From Spirosoma profusum (GTDB taxonomy: Bacteria > Bacteroidota > Bacteroidia > Cytophagales > Spirosomataceae): a stretch of 64,000 bases of DNA. The notes beneath the pieces were generated by a model, which was given only the letters and a program-made list of their open reading frames with translations, was not told the DNA's origin and searched no databases. Every line of letters starts with the position of its first letter. Within the stretch, counting starts at the first letter, position 1. The stretch is from NCBI RefSeq assembly GCF_014699005.1, contig NZ_JACWZY010000012.1, positions 124,001 to 188,000 of the forward strand, written 5' to 3'. The position numbers and the translations under genes were made by a program. Below, piece by piece: positions 8,572 through 17,511 of this stretch.

Positions 8572-8680
8572 TGAATGATGAATTATAAGTGATGCGCTAT
8601 AAGTGATAAATGATGAGTGATAAACACACGCAATCGCCTGTCCATCACTCATCATTCATAACTCTTTACTCATCACTAAA
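8572..8680. repeat. ATGATGAGTGAT-type imperfect inverted repeat
   Basis: Low-complexity DNA with runs such as AATGATGAATGATG and TCACTCATCATTCAT forming an imperfect palindrome between the DUF4290 gene stop and the murA start. It resembles, without matching, the AATGAATAATG-type repeats elsewhere in the window. Confidence 0.5.
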
Positions 8681-8684
8681 TGTT

Positions 8685-9449
8685 TTACCGTCTTCGACGA
8701 GGGCCGTCGTTGCGGTTATTGCCAGGGCGGTTATTGCCGAAATTGCGCTGGCCTCCCGGTCCGTCGTTGCGGTTGTTGGAACGACCCTGCTGGTTATTGT
8801 TTCGGTTACCGAAATTACGCTGACCACCCTGCCCGTTATTCGGTCGGTTCTGGTTATTGGGTCGCTGATTGCCGTCCCGATAATTGGTATTGCTGATACG
8901 TTGTGGCTGATCGCCAGTACGTTCGCGCGGAGTCGATTCAACCAGGCCCTGCTCCCGAATCAATTGAATATCGTCGTAAAGCTTACCGTTCGACAAGTCA
9001 ATCAGGCTCTGGTAAATGGTCTCGTCCTCAACCGATTCTTTGTTCCAGGCCTGATAGAAGGTACGCATCAGGCGGGTCAGATATGACACAAACGCCCGAC
9101 GTTCTTCGGGGTCTTCCAGCGACGAAGCTTTCGCCACCAGTAAATCGACGTTACGTCCGAAGTGCTTGAATTTCAGATGATGCGTGTTGTATGGAACCCG
9201 CTGCGGTTTTTTGCCCAGGGCTTCTTCCGAAGGGGGTGGGTAAGGGCTATCGACATCTAACGTAAATTCCGACATGATATACAGGTCGTCCCACAGTTTA
9301 TTGTAGTAGTCCTGCCCATCTTTCATGTTGGGGTGAATTTGCCGCATTAATTCGATCAGGATGTGGGCGTAACGCGTACGTTTTTCCCGATCCTCAATGT
9401 TGACCATGTTGTCAACCAGCTTTTGGATACTGCTGCCGTATTCTTTCAA
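8685..9449 (-). CDS. DUF4290 protein with disordered Asn/Gly/Arg tail
   Basis: 254 residues. Residues 1-175 match the DUF4290 family of Bacteroidota (EYGSSIQKLVDNMVNIEDRE, then an alpha-helical core with 'LWDDLYIMSEF'). From about residue 180 the sequence is almost only N, G, Q, R, P and D, with two related 'RNDGPGGQRNFGN' type units and an Arg-rich end (RRRR). Such tails are often disordered and RNA-binding; that is inference. No ATG lies between the upstream in-frame stop and the core, so the start is probably TTG at 9449. It lies upstream of murA on the same strand with 124 bp between; co-transcription is possible. Confidence 0.8.
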   Translation of the reverse strand: MKEYGSSIQKLVDNMVNIEDREKRTRYAHILIELMRQIHPNMKDGQDYYNKLWDDLYIMSEFTLDVDSPYPPPSEEALGKKPQRVPYNTHHLKFKHFGRNVDLLVAKASSLEDPEERRAFVSYLTRLMRTFYQAWNKESVEDETIYQSLIDLSNGKLYDDIQLIREQGLVESTPRERTGDQPQRISNTNYRDGNQRPNNQNRPNNGQGGQRNFGNRNNNQQGRSNNRNDGPGGQRNFGNNRPGNNRNDGPRRRR

Positions 9450-9650
9450 AGGCTTTGCCTGATTTAATTAAGAAAACAAAAGTACGAAGAAAGCCACAGG
9501 GTGCAAGTAACTAAGCGCGGGGGAAACGTACTGTTTTCCGCTCCTGACGCCAGCTATTGACTCAAACCCACTAATTGTTGATTCAGGCTGGTTGCGACTG
9601 GGTAGCTGCGGTAGTTTCGCAGCGTCAAAACAAACAAAACAACAAATACA

Positions 9651-10544
9651 ATGATCAAGTTAGTGAAAAATTTGGCTTTTGTGGCCTCAATTCTTACGTT
9701 CTCGTCTGGTCTGTTTTCCTGTGATAAGAATAGCCTGGTTGATCCAATGCCGCAGCAGAGTGGATCAGTAGATATGGCTGCTAACGTATCAAACGAGCTA
9801 CCGGTAGTAAGTGTTTTTAAAAAATATACCCTTACGAAAGACGGTAATATAGAGCTGTCGTATTACGGTGATGGTAAACTGATGAAAGCTACGTATGGTC
9901 CGTCGACTTATATCGACTATAGCTATACCGGAGGAACGATCACAAAGACCAGATACGAAAGTGGCAAAGTTATTAAACAGGAGATCTACACGCTGAACAA
10001 TGACGGTAAGGCAACGCATTCGCAACACAAAACTTTTTCCAATCAGGGGCAGTTTACGGCTGAAAAATCGTATGATTACGAGTATTACTCCGACAATAAC
10101 CTCGGCTTTAAGGGAAACCTCAAGAAAATCACAAACACAGCAACTGATGAGCAATGGGATTTCATGTACAACTCTAACCACGGTATCGCCTGGATTTACC
10201 ACTTCGATAATGTTGGTGTGAATGATTTGAAAATCTGGTTTGATTACGGTAGCCAGAACGAGGGCGTCGTTAATAAAAACAGACTCAATCCATCGACACA
10301 GGTACAGGTGTTAGACCCGTATCTGAAAATATTTGGCGGCTTTGATCAGGTTCACCTGGTTCCTGCGGAGTATCATTACAAGCCCGGCAACAATACGCCC
10401 ATCGCCAGTTTTACCTACGATTATACCCTGAATCAGGATGGCTATCCGATCAAACAAGAAAGCAGACTGAGTGGTATTTTATTTGCTGTTAAGCTCTTCG
10501 ATTATTCCGTGACCACCGCCGGCGTAATTCCACGTCAAAATTAA
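9651..10544 (+). CDS. secreted lipoprotein with YD-like repeats
   Basis: 297 residues. Lipobox LFSC (Cys24) follows a typical hydrophobic signal. The mature part has recurrent short Tyr/Asp-Gly units (YYGDGKLMKATYG, IDYSYTGG, YTLNNDGK, YDYTLNQDGYP) like those in Bacteroidota surface lipoproteins of the DUF4595 / RHS-like type. Probably surface or periplasmic; function unknown. Preceded by a T/A-rich leader after TAGTTTCG (near 9613), a weak match to the TAnnTTTG promoter box. Followed by a strong terminator, so monocistronic. Confidence 0.8.
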   Translation: MIKLVKNLAFVASILTFSSGLFSCDKNSLVDPMPQQSGSVDMAANVSNELPVVSVFKKYTLTKDGNIELSYYGDGKLMKATYGPSTYIDYSYTGGTITKTRYESGKVIKQEIYTLNNDGKATHSQHKTFSNQGQFTAEKSYDYEYYSDNNLGFKGNLKKITNTATDEQWDFMYNSNHGIAWIYHFDNVGVNDLKIWFDYGSQNEGVVNKNRLNPSTQVQVLDPYLKIFGGFDQVHLVPAEYHYKPGNNTPIASFTYDYTLNQDGYPIKQESRLSGILFAVKLFDYSVTTAGVIPRQN

Positions 10545-10600
10545 CATTCTGACAGTCAGTCTATTTTACACTGACATAATCCGTTTCGATTTTCCACCCG

Positions 10601-10638
10601 ACTCCCCGGAAACGTAGCATTTTCGGGGAGTTTTTTTT
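10601..10638 (+). terminator. intrinsic terminator
   Basis: ACTCCCCGGAAA pairs with TTTTCGGGGAGT (loop includes ACGTA) and is followed by eight T. It lies 57 bp after the lipoprotein stop. Confidence 0.9.
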
Positions 10639-10698
10639 GTTAGACCTGAACGTATTACTCAAATCGGCGTAAGTTCCATCGGCAAACGTAGAGAATAA

Positions 10699-10706
10699 AC
10701 TACTTT
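10699..10706 (+). promoter_or_regulatory. TAnnTTTG promoter box for the MATE gene
   Basis: TACTTTTG matches the Bacteroidota -7 consensus, 43 bp before the ATG. No clear -33 element is seen. A second weaker box (CATCTTTG, one mismatch) lies 5 bp before the ATG. Confidence 0.5.
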
Positions 10707-10720
10707 TGCGGGCACATTTC

Positions 10721-10739
10721 ATGCACAGCGACTGTGCAT
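10721..10739. promoter_or_regulatory. perfect dyad, possible operator, in front of the MATE gene
   Basis: ATGCACAG-CGA-CTGTGCAT, an 8-bp perfect inverted repeat with a 3-base spacer, lies just downstream of the promoter box and overlaps the second box. Position and symmetry fit a dimeric repressor site; no regulator gene is adjacent. Confidence 0.45.
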
Positions 10740-10748
10740 CTTTGCCTC

Positions 10749-12119
10749 ATGTCTGCTCTCCTACGTCCTACACCCTTTACGTATCGTTCTGAACTCATTG
10801 ATACGATTCGACTGAGCGTACCGATCATCATTGCGCAATTGGGAGTTGTTCTCATGGGTGTTACCGATAATCTATTTGTCGGGCGGCTGCTGGGTTCAGT
10901 ATCGTTAGGGGCGGCTGGTCTGGCCAATTCGCTCTCGTTTCTGATGTCGAGTATTGGCGTAGGTGGATTGTCGGTTGTGGCCGCTCTGGTATCGAAATCA
11001 CGCAGTCAGGACGATCCGGCGGCTATCAATCGATTTTTTCGGGCGGGCATTCGCGTGGCGCTGTTGCTTAGCTTCATCCTGGGTGGCTTATCGGCACTAT
11101 TAGCATTTAACTTCAGTCTATTCGGCCAAACACCCAACGTAACGCGATTGGCACGTGACTTTATGCTCATTCTGAGCGCATCGTTGTTTCCTCTGCTGAT
11201 TTTCGTATTAGCGCGCCAACTTTGCGACGGGCTACGTTATCCGCGCGTTGCTATGACCATTACGTTATCGGCGCTGCTGGTCAATGCGCTGCTCAACTAC
11301 GTTTTGATAAAAGGCATTGGACCATTTCCAGAGCTTGGTCTGATGGGTTCGGCAACTGCTACGTTATTTTCCCGATTGTTTATGGCTGCAGCTATGCTAA
11401 CGTACATTTATCGGGCAAAACGTTTTCAGGAATACTTAAAACCAGAATTTCGACCACAACCAACCAACGCTGAAGCCTGGACGGTTCTGCGCTTAGGAAT
11501 TCCGGGTGGGCTAACGTTTTTTTTCGAAGTTGCTACGTTCGCGCTGGCCGTCGTGATCGTTGGATGGCTGGGCGAAAACCAGTTGGCGGCTCATCAGATT
11601 GCCATCAATATGGCTTCTGTTACGTATATGATGGCAACGGGCATTTCGTCGGCCGCTGCGATTCGGGTCAGTGCCGCGCTGGGACGTAACAGTCGGGAAG
11701 GTATCTGGCGAGCGGGTGTGGCTGCTTTTGTACTGTCTATCGGCTTCATGAGTCTGGCTGCCCTGCTCTTTCTGACGGCTAATGATTGGCTGGTAACGCT
11801 TTATATCCGGGATAACGTAGCAGTCATGCAGATAGCTGCTTCACTGGTCATTATTGCGGGTTTTTTTCAACTTTCCGATGGCGTACAGGTAGTGGCGTTG
11901 GGCGGTTTGCGCGGTCTGTCCGACGTGAACGTACCGACGATAATTTCGTTGTTTTCGTATTGGGGGGTCGCCCTTCCGCTCAGCTACGTACTGGCATTCC
12001 CGTTCAAGTTAGATGCCATTGGCGTTTGGATCGGCCTACTAACCGGACTAACGCTGGCAGGTGCGTTGCTGACATGGCGATTCTTTCGGCGGGTGAAGCG
12101 AACTCTACCAGTAATGTAG
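10749..12119 (+). CDS. MATE-family multidrug/cation antiporter (NorM-like)
   Basis: 456 residues, about twelve membrane segments. Start at ATG 10749 rather than the GTG at 10734, which lies inside the dyad. The two pseudo-symmetric MatE halves are visible: 'SVPIIIAQLGVVLMGVTDNLFVGRL' opens the first (N-lobe) and 'LRLGIPGGLTFFFEVATFALA' the second (C-lobe), each followed by a 'VSAAL' / 'GLSVVAAL' helix. Predicted to export drugs or metabolites with Na+ or H+ across the inner membrane. Transcribed alone; its stop codon lies inside a palindrome. Confidence 0.92.
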   Translation: MSALLRPTPFTYRSELIDTIRLSVPIIIAQLGVVLMGVTDNLFVGRLLGSVSLGAAGLANSLSFLMSSIGVGGLSVVAALVSKSRSQDDPAAINRFFRAGIRVALLLSFILGGLSALLAFNFSLFGQTPNVTRLARDFMLILSASLFPLLIFVLARQLCDGLRYPRVAMTITLSALLVNALLNYVLIKGIGPFPELGLMGSATATLFSRLFMAAAMLTYIYRAKRFQEYLKPEFRPQPTNAEAWTVLRLGIPGGLTFFFEVATFALAVVIVGWLGENQLAAHQIAINMASVTYMMATGISSAAAIRVSAALGRNSREGIWRAGVAAFVLSIGFMSLAALLFLTANDWLVTLYIRDNVAVMQIAASLVIIAGFFQLSDGVQVVALGGLRGLSDVNVPTIISLFSYWGVALPLSYVLAFPFKLDAIGVWIGLLTGLTLAGALLTWRFFRRVKRTLPVM

Positions 12120-12140
12120 CCTGGACGTCCAGACTACATT
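12113..12140. terminator. 28-bp near-perfect palindrome shared by two convergent stops
   Basis: AATGTAG-C-CTGGACGTCCAG-A-CTACATT has a single mismatched pair and is centred on ACGT. It contains the stop codon of the MATE gene and the stop codon of the small minus-strand gene, so it likely serves as a shared hairpin terminator. Confidence 0.6.
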
Positions 12141-12378
12141 ATCGCATACTATCCAGCAATTCATCGCGGCTAGGTCGGTCGGAGCTAAGATCATAGGCGA
12201 TTCCATCCTTATCCAGATAATCCATGAACGTAGCGTATTGCTCTTTCTCAACGGAAAAGACGTACCAGTTTTCGTAAGGCTCGCTGAAAATCTCGACTTC
12301 AGTCAGTGAAGCGCGTTTTTGCAATTGTTTGTACTGCGCCTGTTCGAGCGCATTCTGCTTAATTAGGAAATACCACAA
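12139..12378 (-). CDS. small conserved-looking protein, function unknown
   Basis: 79 residues with a sensible alpha/beta pattern: a helix rich in Gln/Lys (ALEQAQYKQLQKRA), then strand-like 'ENWYVFSVEKEQ' and an acidic C-terminus. No motif recognised and no signal peptide. The only in-frame start after the upstream stop is TTG at 12378, which lowers confidence. It sits between convergent MATE and tail-specific protease genes. Confidence 0.5.
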   Translation of the reverse strand: MWYFLIKQNALEQAQYKQLQKRASLTEVEIFSEPYENWYVFSVEKEQYATFMDYLDKDGIAYDLSSDRPSRDELLDSMR

Positions 12379-12459
12379 AGGACGTAGCGGTTACTATTGA
12401 TGAATGAAAGAAAACTGCTACGTTATTGCACAACGTAACGGTTCACTTTGAGAAAACGA

Positions 12460-12494
12460 AAAATCCCGTGTGACAGTTTGCCACACGGGATTTT
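12460..12494 (-). terminator. intrinsic terminator after the protease gene
   Basis: AAAATCCCGTGTG and CACACGGGATTTT pair perfectly around a 9-base loop, about 20 bp after the protease stop. It would work in either direction. Confidence 0.88.
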
Positions 12495-12514
12495 ATGACG
12501 TTTGGGCGTATTAC

Positions 12515-14602
12515 TTATTTGTTTACGGCCAGAATATAATCAGCTAGCACTAGTCCCGCTTCGGTCAGATAAGGGTCTTTCTTCTTTTTAGGAGTAGCCG
12601 GAGTTCCCGTTTCATCGACGGGCGCACTGGCAGCCTGCGAAACTTTGTTGGCAGCTGCCCGTTTCTTCTCGGCTTCATCCCGCTCTTTCCGCCGTTTGGT
12701 TTCCTGTAATGATACGACTGTATTTTCTTTTGCCTTCTTGAAATCGGCCAGATCCTGCGCCAGTTGTTTCAATTCCGGGTCAGATTTTAGCCGCTGATCG
12801 AACCGTTCGCGCAGGCGGGTCAGAATTTTGTCGTTCAACGCAGTCGATTGCTCGTAACGAGTTGAACCAATCTGATCCCAGGGTAGGGCGCTCGGCTGTG
12901 AACTTTCGCCGTATTCTTCAGCCGAGAAAGCTGATGGCAGCTCAATATCAGGCGTTACACCTTTATGCTGCGTGCTGCTTCCGTTGATCCGATAGAATTT
13001 CTGAATGGTCATTTTTACCTGACCGACTTTCTCCTGCGATTTGGGCAGCCACTGATTCAGGTCGATCAAGGTTTGTACGGTCCCTTTTCCGAACGTCTGA
13101 CCGCCAACGATGATACCGCGTTTGTAGTCCTGAATGGCTGCGGCAAAAATCTCGGAGGCCGATGCACTGAAACGGTTCACCAGAACTGCAATCGGACCAT
13201 CGTATGTAACAGATGGGTCAGGATCGGTGTAAACCTCTGTTTCGCCAGTCGACTCACGTACCTGCACAACCGGGCCTTTCGGGATAAATAGCCCCGTCAG
13301 GTTAATGGCTTCGGTCAGCGAACCACCGCCGTTGTCGCGAAGGTCGATGACAATACCGTCTACTTTATCACCTTTAAGCTCTTCAACGAACCTCTTCACA
13401 TCGCTGGTCGTGCTGCTAAAGCCTTCTTCACGACGACGTGCGCCTTCGAAATCCCGGTAGAACATCGGAATATTAATCACACCAATCTTAAATGGCCGAC
13501 CGTTGTCCGACACCTCAATGACTTCTTTCTTAGCCCGTTGCTCTTCGAGCTTGATTTTCTCACGAACCAGACGAATTTCTTTGGGTGGCGCTCCCGCAAT
13601 GGCGTTGGGCGATATAATTTGCAGACGTACCACGGTGCCTTTTGGCCCTTTGATGAGTTTCACAACCTCATCGACCTGCCAGTTCATGGTATTTACTATC
13701 GGCCCATTATCGCCCTGCGCCACGCCCGCAATTTTGTCTTCTTTCTGAAGGAGTTTGCTCTTAAAGGCAGGCCCTCCCGGCAGCACTTCCGAAATCCGAA
13801 TGTACTCACCGTCTTCACGTAGCATAGCACCAATACCTTCGAGCGACTGGCTCATTTCCTGATTGAAGCGGTCAGCGTTATTAGGCGACAGATAGTTCGT
13901 ATGCGGGTCGAGCGCTTCCGCAAACGAGTTCATGTACATCTGGAACACGTCGGCGCTCTTAATGCGATTGATCGCTTTGTCCAGATTACCATACCGTTGA
14001 TTCATTAGGGCCACTACAGCGCTGTCTTTCCGGTTTCCCAGACGTAGCTCTAGTGCCTGATTTTTCAGGACTTTCGTCCAGAGCTCGTCCTGTTCGGCGG
14101 TCGATGTAAGCCAGGGTGCTTTTTCGCGATCTGTGTTAAAACTCTCGTCGGTCGTAAACGTAAACGGTTTTTTAAGTTGCTCTTTAACAAAAGCACTACG
14201 TTCCTGATACCGTTTCCGGAATACGTTATAAAGTTCGTAAGCGGCCGAAAGGTCGCCATTGATAAGGGCGTCATCGATCTGGTAACGGTATTTCTCAAAA
14301 GCGGCTACGTCCGATGCCAGCAGATACGTCTTGTTGCCATCGACTTCTTTCAGATAATTATCCCAGACTACCGACGACAGCGAATCGTTGAGCCTCACTT
14401 TACGGTAGTGATACGTTGTCAGCAATTTGGCCACGAGCGTCTCTACCTGTTCCTGCGATACTGTAGGCTTCAGGTCGTCGGTGGGCAAAGTCGTTCGGCT
14501 CACATGGCTAGAAGCACGTCTCAGCGTAGATGCATCTGAGGGCGAATCCGGCTGAAAACTCAGCATCAGCACGGGCAAAAGGGTTACCAGATACTTTTTC
14601 AT
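12515..14602 (-). CDS. prc: tail-specific (carboxy-terminal processing) protease, S41A
   Basis: 695 residues, full length for Prc. A signal peptide is followed by the N-terminal TSP domain (about 50-240), a PDZ domain (about 250-335, 'LEGIGAMLREDGEYIRI'), the S41 peptidase core (about 365-540) and a C-terminal helical extension (DUF3340 type) to 695. The Ser-Lys dyad is present: Ser481 in SASASE and Lys506 in FGKGTVQ, 25 residues apart as in E. coli Prc. It trims C-termini of periplasmic proteins and helps regulate murein hydrolases. The C-terminal part has a KKRKER-type charged stretch and a Thr/Ala linker. Single-gene unit with its own terminator. Confidence 0.95.
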   Translation of the reverse strand: MKKYLVTLLPVLMLSFQPDSPSDASTLRRASSHVSRTTLPTDDLKPTVSQEQVETLVAKLLTTYHYRKVRLNDSLSSVVWDNYLKEVDGNKTYLLASDVAAFEKYRYQIDDALINGDLSAAYELYNVFRKRYQERSAFVKEQLKKPFTFTTDESFNTDREKAPWLTSTAEQDELWTKVLKNQALELRLGNRKDSAVVALMNQRYGNLDKAINRIKSADVFQMYMNSFAEALDPHTNYLSPNNADRFNQEMSQSLEGIGAMLREDGEYIRISEVLPGGPAFKSKLLQKEDKIAGVAQGDNGPIVNTMNWQVDEVVKLIKGPKGTVVRLQIISPNAIAGAPPKEIRLVREKIKLEEQRAKKEVIEVSDNGRPFKIGVINIPMFYRDFEGARRREEGFSSTTSDVKRFVEELKGDKVDGIVIDLRDNGGGSLTEAINLTGLFIPKGPVVQVRESTGETEVYTDPDPSVTYDGPIAVLVNRFSASASEIFAAAIQDYKRGIIVGGQTFGKGTVQTLIDLNQWLPKSQEKVGQVKMTIQKFYRINGSSTQHKGVTPDIELPSAFSAEEYGESSQPSALPWDQIGSTRYEQSTALNDKILTRLRERFDQRLKSDPELKQLAQDLADFKKAKENTVVSLQETKRRKERDEAEKKRAAANKVSQAASAPVDETGTPATPKKKKDPYLTEAGLVLADYILAVNK

Positions 14603-14717
14603 TCGATCCAGATTAATGGCGAAGGGGGGAAAGATCGAAAGAGTGGTGGTGATCTGGTTACCTATTCACTCTTTCATTCTTTCGCTCCGCTTCGGCGGTC
14701 CGATTTCACTCTTTCAG

Positions 14718-15494
14718 TTATTGTTTAACAATATCAAGCAACTCTACATCAAAGACCAACGTAGCGCCGGGTTTGATGTCGGGACCGGTACCTCGATCAC
14801 CGTAAGCCAGGTCGGACGGAATGTACAATTTCCATTTCGAACCGACAGGCATCAGTTGTAGCGCTTCCGTCCAGCCTTTGATTACTTCAGTAACGCCAAA
14901 TTCGGCGGGTTGGCCGCGTTCAACTGAACTGTCGAATACATGGCCATCGAGTGTGCGACCGGTATAATGTACTTTAACCCGATCTTTGTCAGTTGGTTTA
15001 GCACCGGTCCCTTCTTTTTCAACAGAGTACTGCAATCCGCTGGACGTAGTGACTACGCCGGGCTTGGCTTTATTCTCAGTCAGAAAAGCTGTTCCTGCCT
15101 TTTTGTTCTCAGCCGAAGCTTTCAACATTTCAGCTTGTTGAACAGCAGCCTTCTTCTGCATAACGTTGTTCATAAGTTGCCCAGCCTGGGCCATTGTCAG
15201 CCGTGTATCATTGCCTTTCAGCACATCGTTTAGCGCCTGCGACAGCAACGTAGTATTAACGTCAGCCAAACCCTGTTGTTTCAGGTTCTGGGCCATAAAC
15301 AGGCCAATGCTATAACTGATCGAATCCTGAGTAGATGCCAGACTTGAAGCCGACGTACTCGGTTTTGCTGTAGCAGTCGGACGGGCCGCTGATTTTGGTT
15401 TTGAAACGGCAGGTTTTTTCCCTTGTGCAGCCGCAGAACCGGCCATAAAAACGGCTGAAACCATCCCGGCCAGCATCCATTGATTAAACTTCAT
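14718..15494 (-). CDS. FKBP-type peptidyl-prolyl isomerase, exported (FkpA/Mip-like)
   Basis: 258 residues. Signal peptide (cleavage near GSAAAQG), a Pro/Ala/Ser linker, an N-terminal helical dimerisation region (about 55-135, 'ISYSIGLFMAQNLKQQG' as in Mip/FkpA), then the FKBP domain (about 165-258: 'VKVHYTGRTLDGHVFDSS', 'VIKGWTEALQLMPVGSKW', 'LVFDVELLDI'). Catalyses cis-trans proline isomerisation and assists folding in the periplasm. Lies upstream of prc on the same strand, separated by a 115-bp gap with a partial palindrome (CACTCTTTCA units); a functional link as envelope protein quality control is plausible. Confidence 0.92.
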   Translation of the reverse strand: MKFNQWMLAGMVSAVFMAGSAAAQGKKPAVSKPKSAARPTATAKPSTSASSLASTQDSISYSIGLFMAQNLKQQGLADVNTTLLSQALNDVLKGNDTRLTMAQAGQLMNNVMQKKAAVQQAEMLKASAENKKAGTAFLTENKAKPGVVTTSSGLQYSVEKEGTGAKPTDKDRVKVHYTGRTLDGHVFDSSVERGQPAEFGVTEVIKGWTEALQLMPVGSKWKLYIPSDLAYGDRGTGPDIKPGATLVFDVELLDIVKQ

Positions 15495-15811
15495 GCGAAA
15501 AATTAAACGTGTGAACTTACAGAACCATACTATTCCTAAAACATGAACGAATAGGATAAAAGTTTATTTATAGAACGGTTTCGAAAAAAAACCCGTCTTC
15601 CCCAAAGTCATGATTTTAAACGACATCCATCTACTAAAAGTAGCTGAAAATTTGGCTAATGACAATTTTGACAGCCTAATGTACGGCGATTTTGGATAAA
15701 CGGTTCGACGGGCAGGCTTAATGGTCGAACAAATCCGGGTTATATACCGGAAAAGTCTAACATTCAGCCGTTATTTCTTCATTTCGTCGCATTTTTATGA
15801 AATTTTAATTG
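15495..15811. other. divergent intergenic region between FKBP gene and atpA
   Basis: About 320 bp, AT-rich, with no open frame of note. It must hold the promoters of two divergent units. I can place only the atpA -7 box; no long palindrome is present, unlike most gaps in this window. Confidence 0.5.
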
Positions 15812-15819
15812 TACCTTTG
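15812..15819 (+). promoter_or_regulatory. TAnnTTTG promoter box for atpA-atpG
   Basis: TACCTTTG matches the Bacteroidota -7 box exactly and lies 35 bp before the atpA ATG, giving a leader of about 30 nt. No clear -33 TTTG was seen. Confidence 0.6.
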
Positions 15820-15854
15820 CGGCCGAAAAATCAAACTAAATATCCCTCTCATAT

Positions 15855-17429
15855 ATGGACTCCGTAAGACCCGACGAGATATCAGCCATTCTGCGCCAGC
15901 AACTGGCCGGAACACAAACCGAAGCTGAACTCGAAGAAGTCGGTACGGTGCTGCAAATCGGCGATGGCGTAGCGCGTATCTACGGCCTCTCCAAAGTGCA
16001 GGCCGGCGAATTGCTGTCGTTCGACAATGGGCTTCAGGCAATGGCCCTGAACCTCGAAGAAGATAACGTTGGAGCAGTATTGCTCGGCGATTATTCAGAA
16101 ATTAAAGAAGGCGACACGGTTAAACGTACCAATCAGATTGCCTATGTGAACGTAGGCGACGGCATTCTGGGACGCGTTGTAAACACCCTCGGTCAGCCAA
16201 TTGATGGAATGGGCCCTATTCAGGGTGACGTATTTCCGATGCCGCTGGAACGGAAAGCGCCGGGCGTAATTTTCCGGCAACCTGTAAACGAGCCGCTTCA
16301 AACCGGTATCAAGGCTATCGATGCTATGATTCCCATCGGCCGGGGTCAGCGGGAGTTAATTATTGGTGACCGGCAGACGGGTAAAACCGCCGTAGCCATC
16401 GATACCATCATCAACCAAAAAGAATTTTACGACAAAGGCCAGCCGGTATTCTGTATCTACGTAGCGTGCGGTCAGAAATCGTCTACGGTGAAGCAGGTGG
16501 AGCAAACACTGCGCAAAGCCGGTGCCATGGACTACACAGTAATTGTATCCGCTGGCGCTTCCGATCCTTCGCCGATGCAGTTCTTTGCGCCGTTTACGGG
16601 TGCCGCTATTGGTGAATTCTTCCGTGATACGGGCCGTCCGGCACTGGTTGTTTATGACGATTTGTCGAAACAGGCCGTTGCGTACCGCGAAGTATCGCTG
16701 CTGCTACGTCGCCCACCGGGCCGTGAAGCGTATCCAGGAGACGTTTTCTACCTCCACAGCCGTTTGCTGGAACGGGCCGCCAAGATTAACCAGAACGACG
16801 ACATCGCCAAAAACATGAATGACCTGCCACCTTCGTTGCAGGACAAAGTGAAAGGCGGTGGTTCGCTGACGGCGCTTCCAATCATTGAAACACAAGCTGG
16901 TGACGTATCGGCTTATATTCCGACCAACGTAATCTCGATTACGGACGGACAGATCTTCCTGGAATCGAACCTGTTCAACTCGGGTATCCGGCCAGCTATC
17001 AACGTAGGTATCTCGGTATCGCGCGTAGGTGGTAACGCTCAGATCAAGTCGATGAAGAAAGTGGCTGGTACGTTAAAACTCGACCAGGCGCAGTTCCGTG
17101 AACTGGAGGCTTTCGCGAAATTCGGCTCTGACCTCGATGCGTCAACCAAACTGACCATCGAACGCGGTCGTCGGAACCAGGAGATGCTGAAACAGCCTCA
17201 ATACGCTCCAGTAGCTGTAGAACAGCAGGTGGCTATCATCTACGCATCGACGAATGGTCTGCTCGATAAAGTGCCTGTCAACAAAGTAAAAGCGTTCGAA
17301 AGCGAGTTTGGAATGGTGTTGAGCGCTCAGCATCCGAACGTACTGGACGAACTTCGCGCCGGAAAATTGACGGACGAGGGTACCGCTACGTTGAAGAAAG
17401 TAGCCGCTGATTTGTCTGCGAATTATTAA
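15855..17429 (+). CDS. atpA: F1F0 ATP synthase subunit alpha
   Basis: 524 residues, normal length. N-terminal '[14 protein letters not shown]', beta-barrel domain, P-loop GDRQTGKT at 171-178, and the family signature '[14 protein letters not shown]' near residues 377-390. Forms the alpha3beta3 ring of F1 in the cytoplasm; the regulatory nucleotide site is on alpha. Unusually it heads its own transcript: the gene upstream is a divergent FKBP isomerase, so atpB/E/F/H are not upstream as they are in many bacteria, and only atpG follows. Confidence 0.98.
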   Translation: MDSVRPDEISAILRQQLAGTQTEAELEEVGTVLQIGDGVARIYGLSKVQAGELLSFDNGLQAMALNLEEDNVGAVLLGDYSEIKEGDTVKRTNQIAYVNVGDGILGRVVNTLGQPIDGMGPIQGDVFPMPLERKAPGVIFRQPVNEPLQTGIKAIDAMIPIGRGQRELIIGDRQTGKTAVAIDTIINQKEFYDKGQPVFCIYVACGQKSSTVKQVEQTLRKAGAMDYTVIVSAGASDPSPMQFFAPFTGAAIGEFFRDTGRPALVVYDDLSKQAVAYREVSLLLRRPPGREAYPGDVFYLHSRLLERAAKINQNDDIAKNMNDLPPSLQDKVKGGGSLTALPIIETQAGDVSAYIPTNVISITDGQIFLESNLFNSGIRPAINVGISVSRVGGNAQIKSMKKVAGTLKLDQAQFRELEAFAKFGSDLDASTKLTIERGRRNQEMLKQPQYAPVAVEQQVAIIYASTNGLLDKVPVNKVKAFESEFGMVLSAQHPNVLDELRAGKLTDEGTATLKKVAADLSANY

Positions 17430-17436
17430 CATTTAG

Positions 17437-17508
17437 TCAATAGTCATTAGTCGATAGCCGTCAGTAGAAAACTAGCGCCTATTGACAAATGACTATCGAC
17501 TGTCGACC
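17437..17508. repeat. AGTCATTAGTC-type imperfect inverted repeat
   Basis: GTCAATAGTCATTAGTCGATA and a near-complement on the right lie in the atpA-atpG gap. A related repeat occurs near 27366-27455. It may allow partial termination or mRNA processing between the two genes. Confidence 0.55.
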
Positions 17509-17511
17509 ACT

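Noticed and set aside
10000..10221. 73-codon frame inside the lipoprotein gene
   Set aside because: Overlaps the YD-repeat lipoprotein in another frame with basic, unpatterned sequence.
12378..12515. Small gene upstream of 12378
   Set aside because: Only a short frame that closes at TAA at 12391; the rest is the protease terminator.
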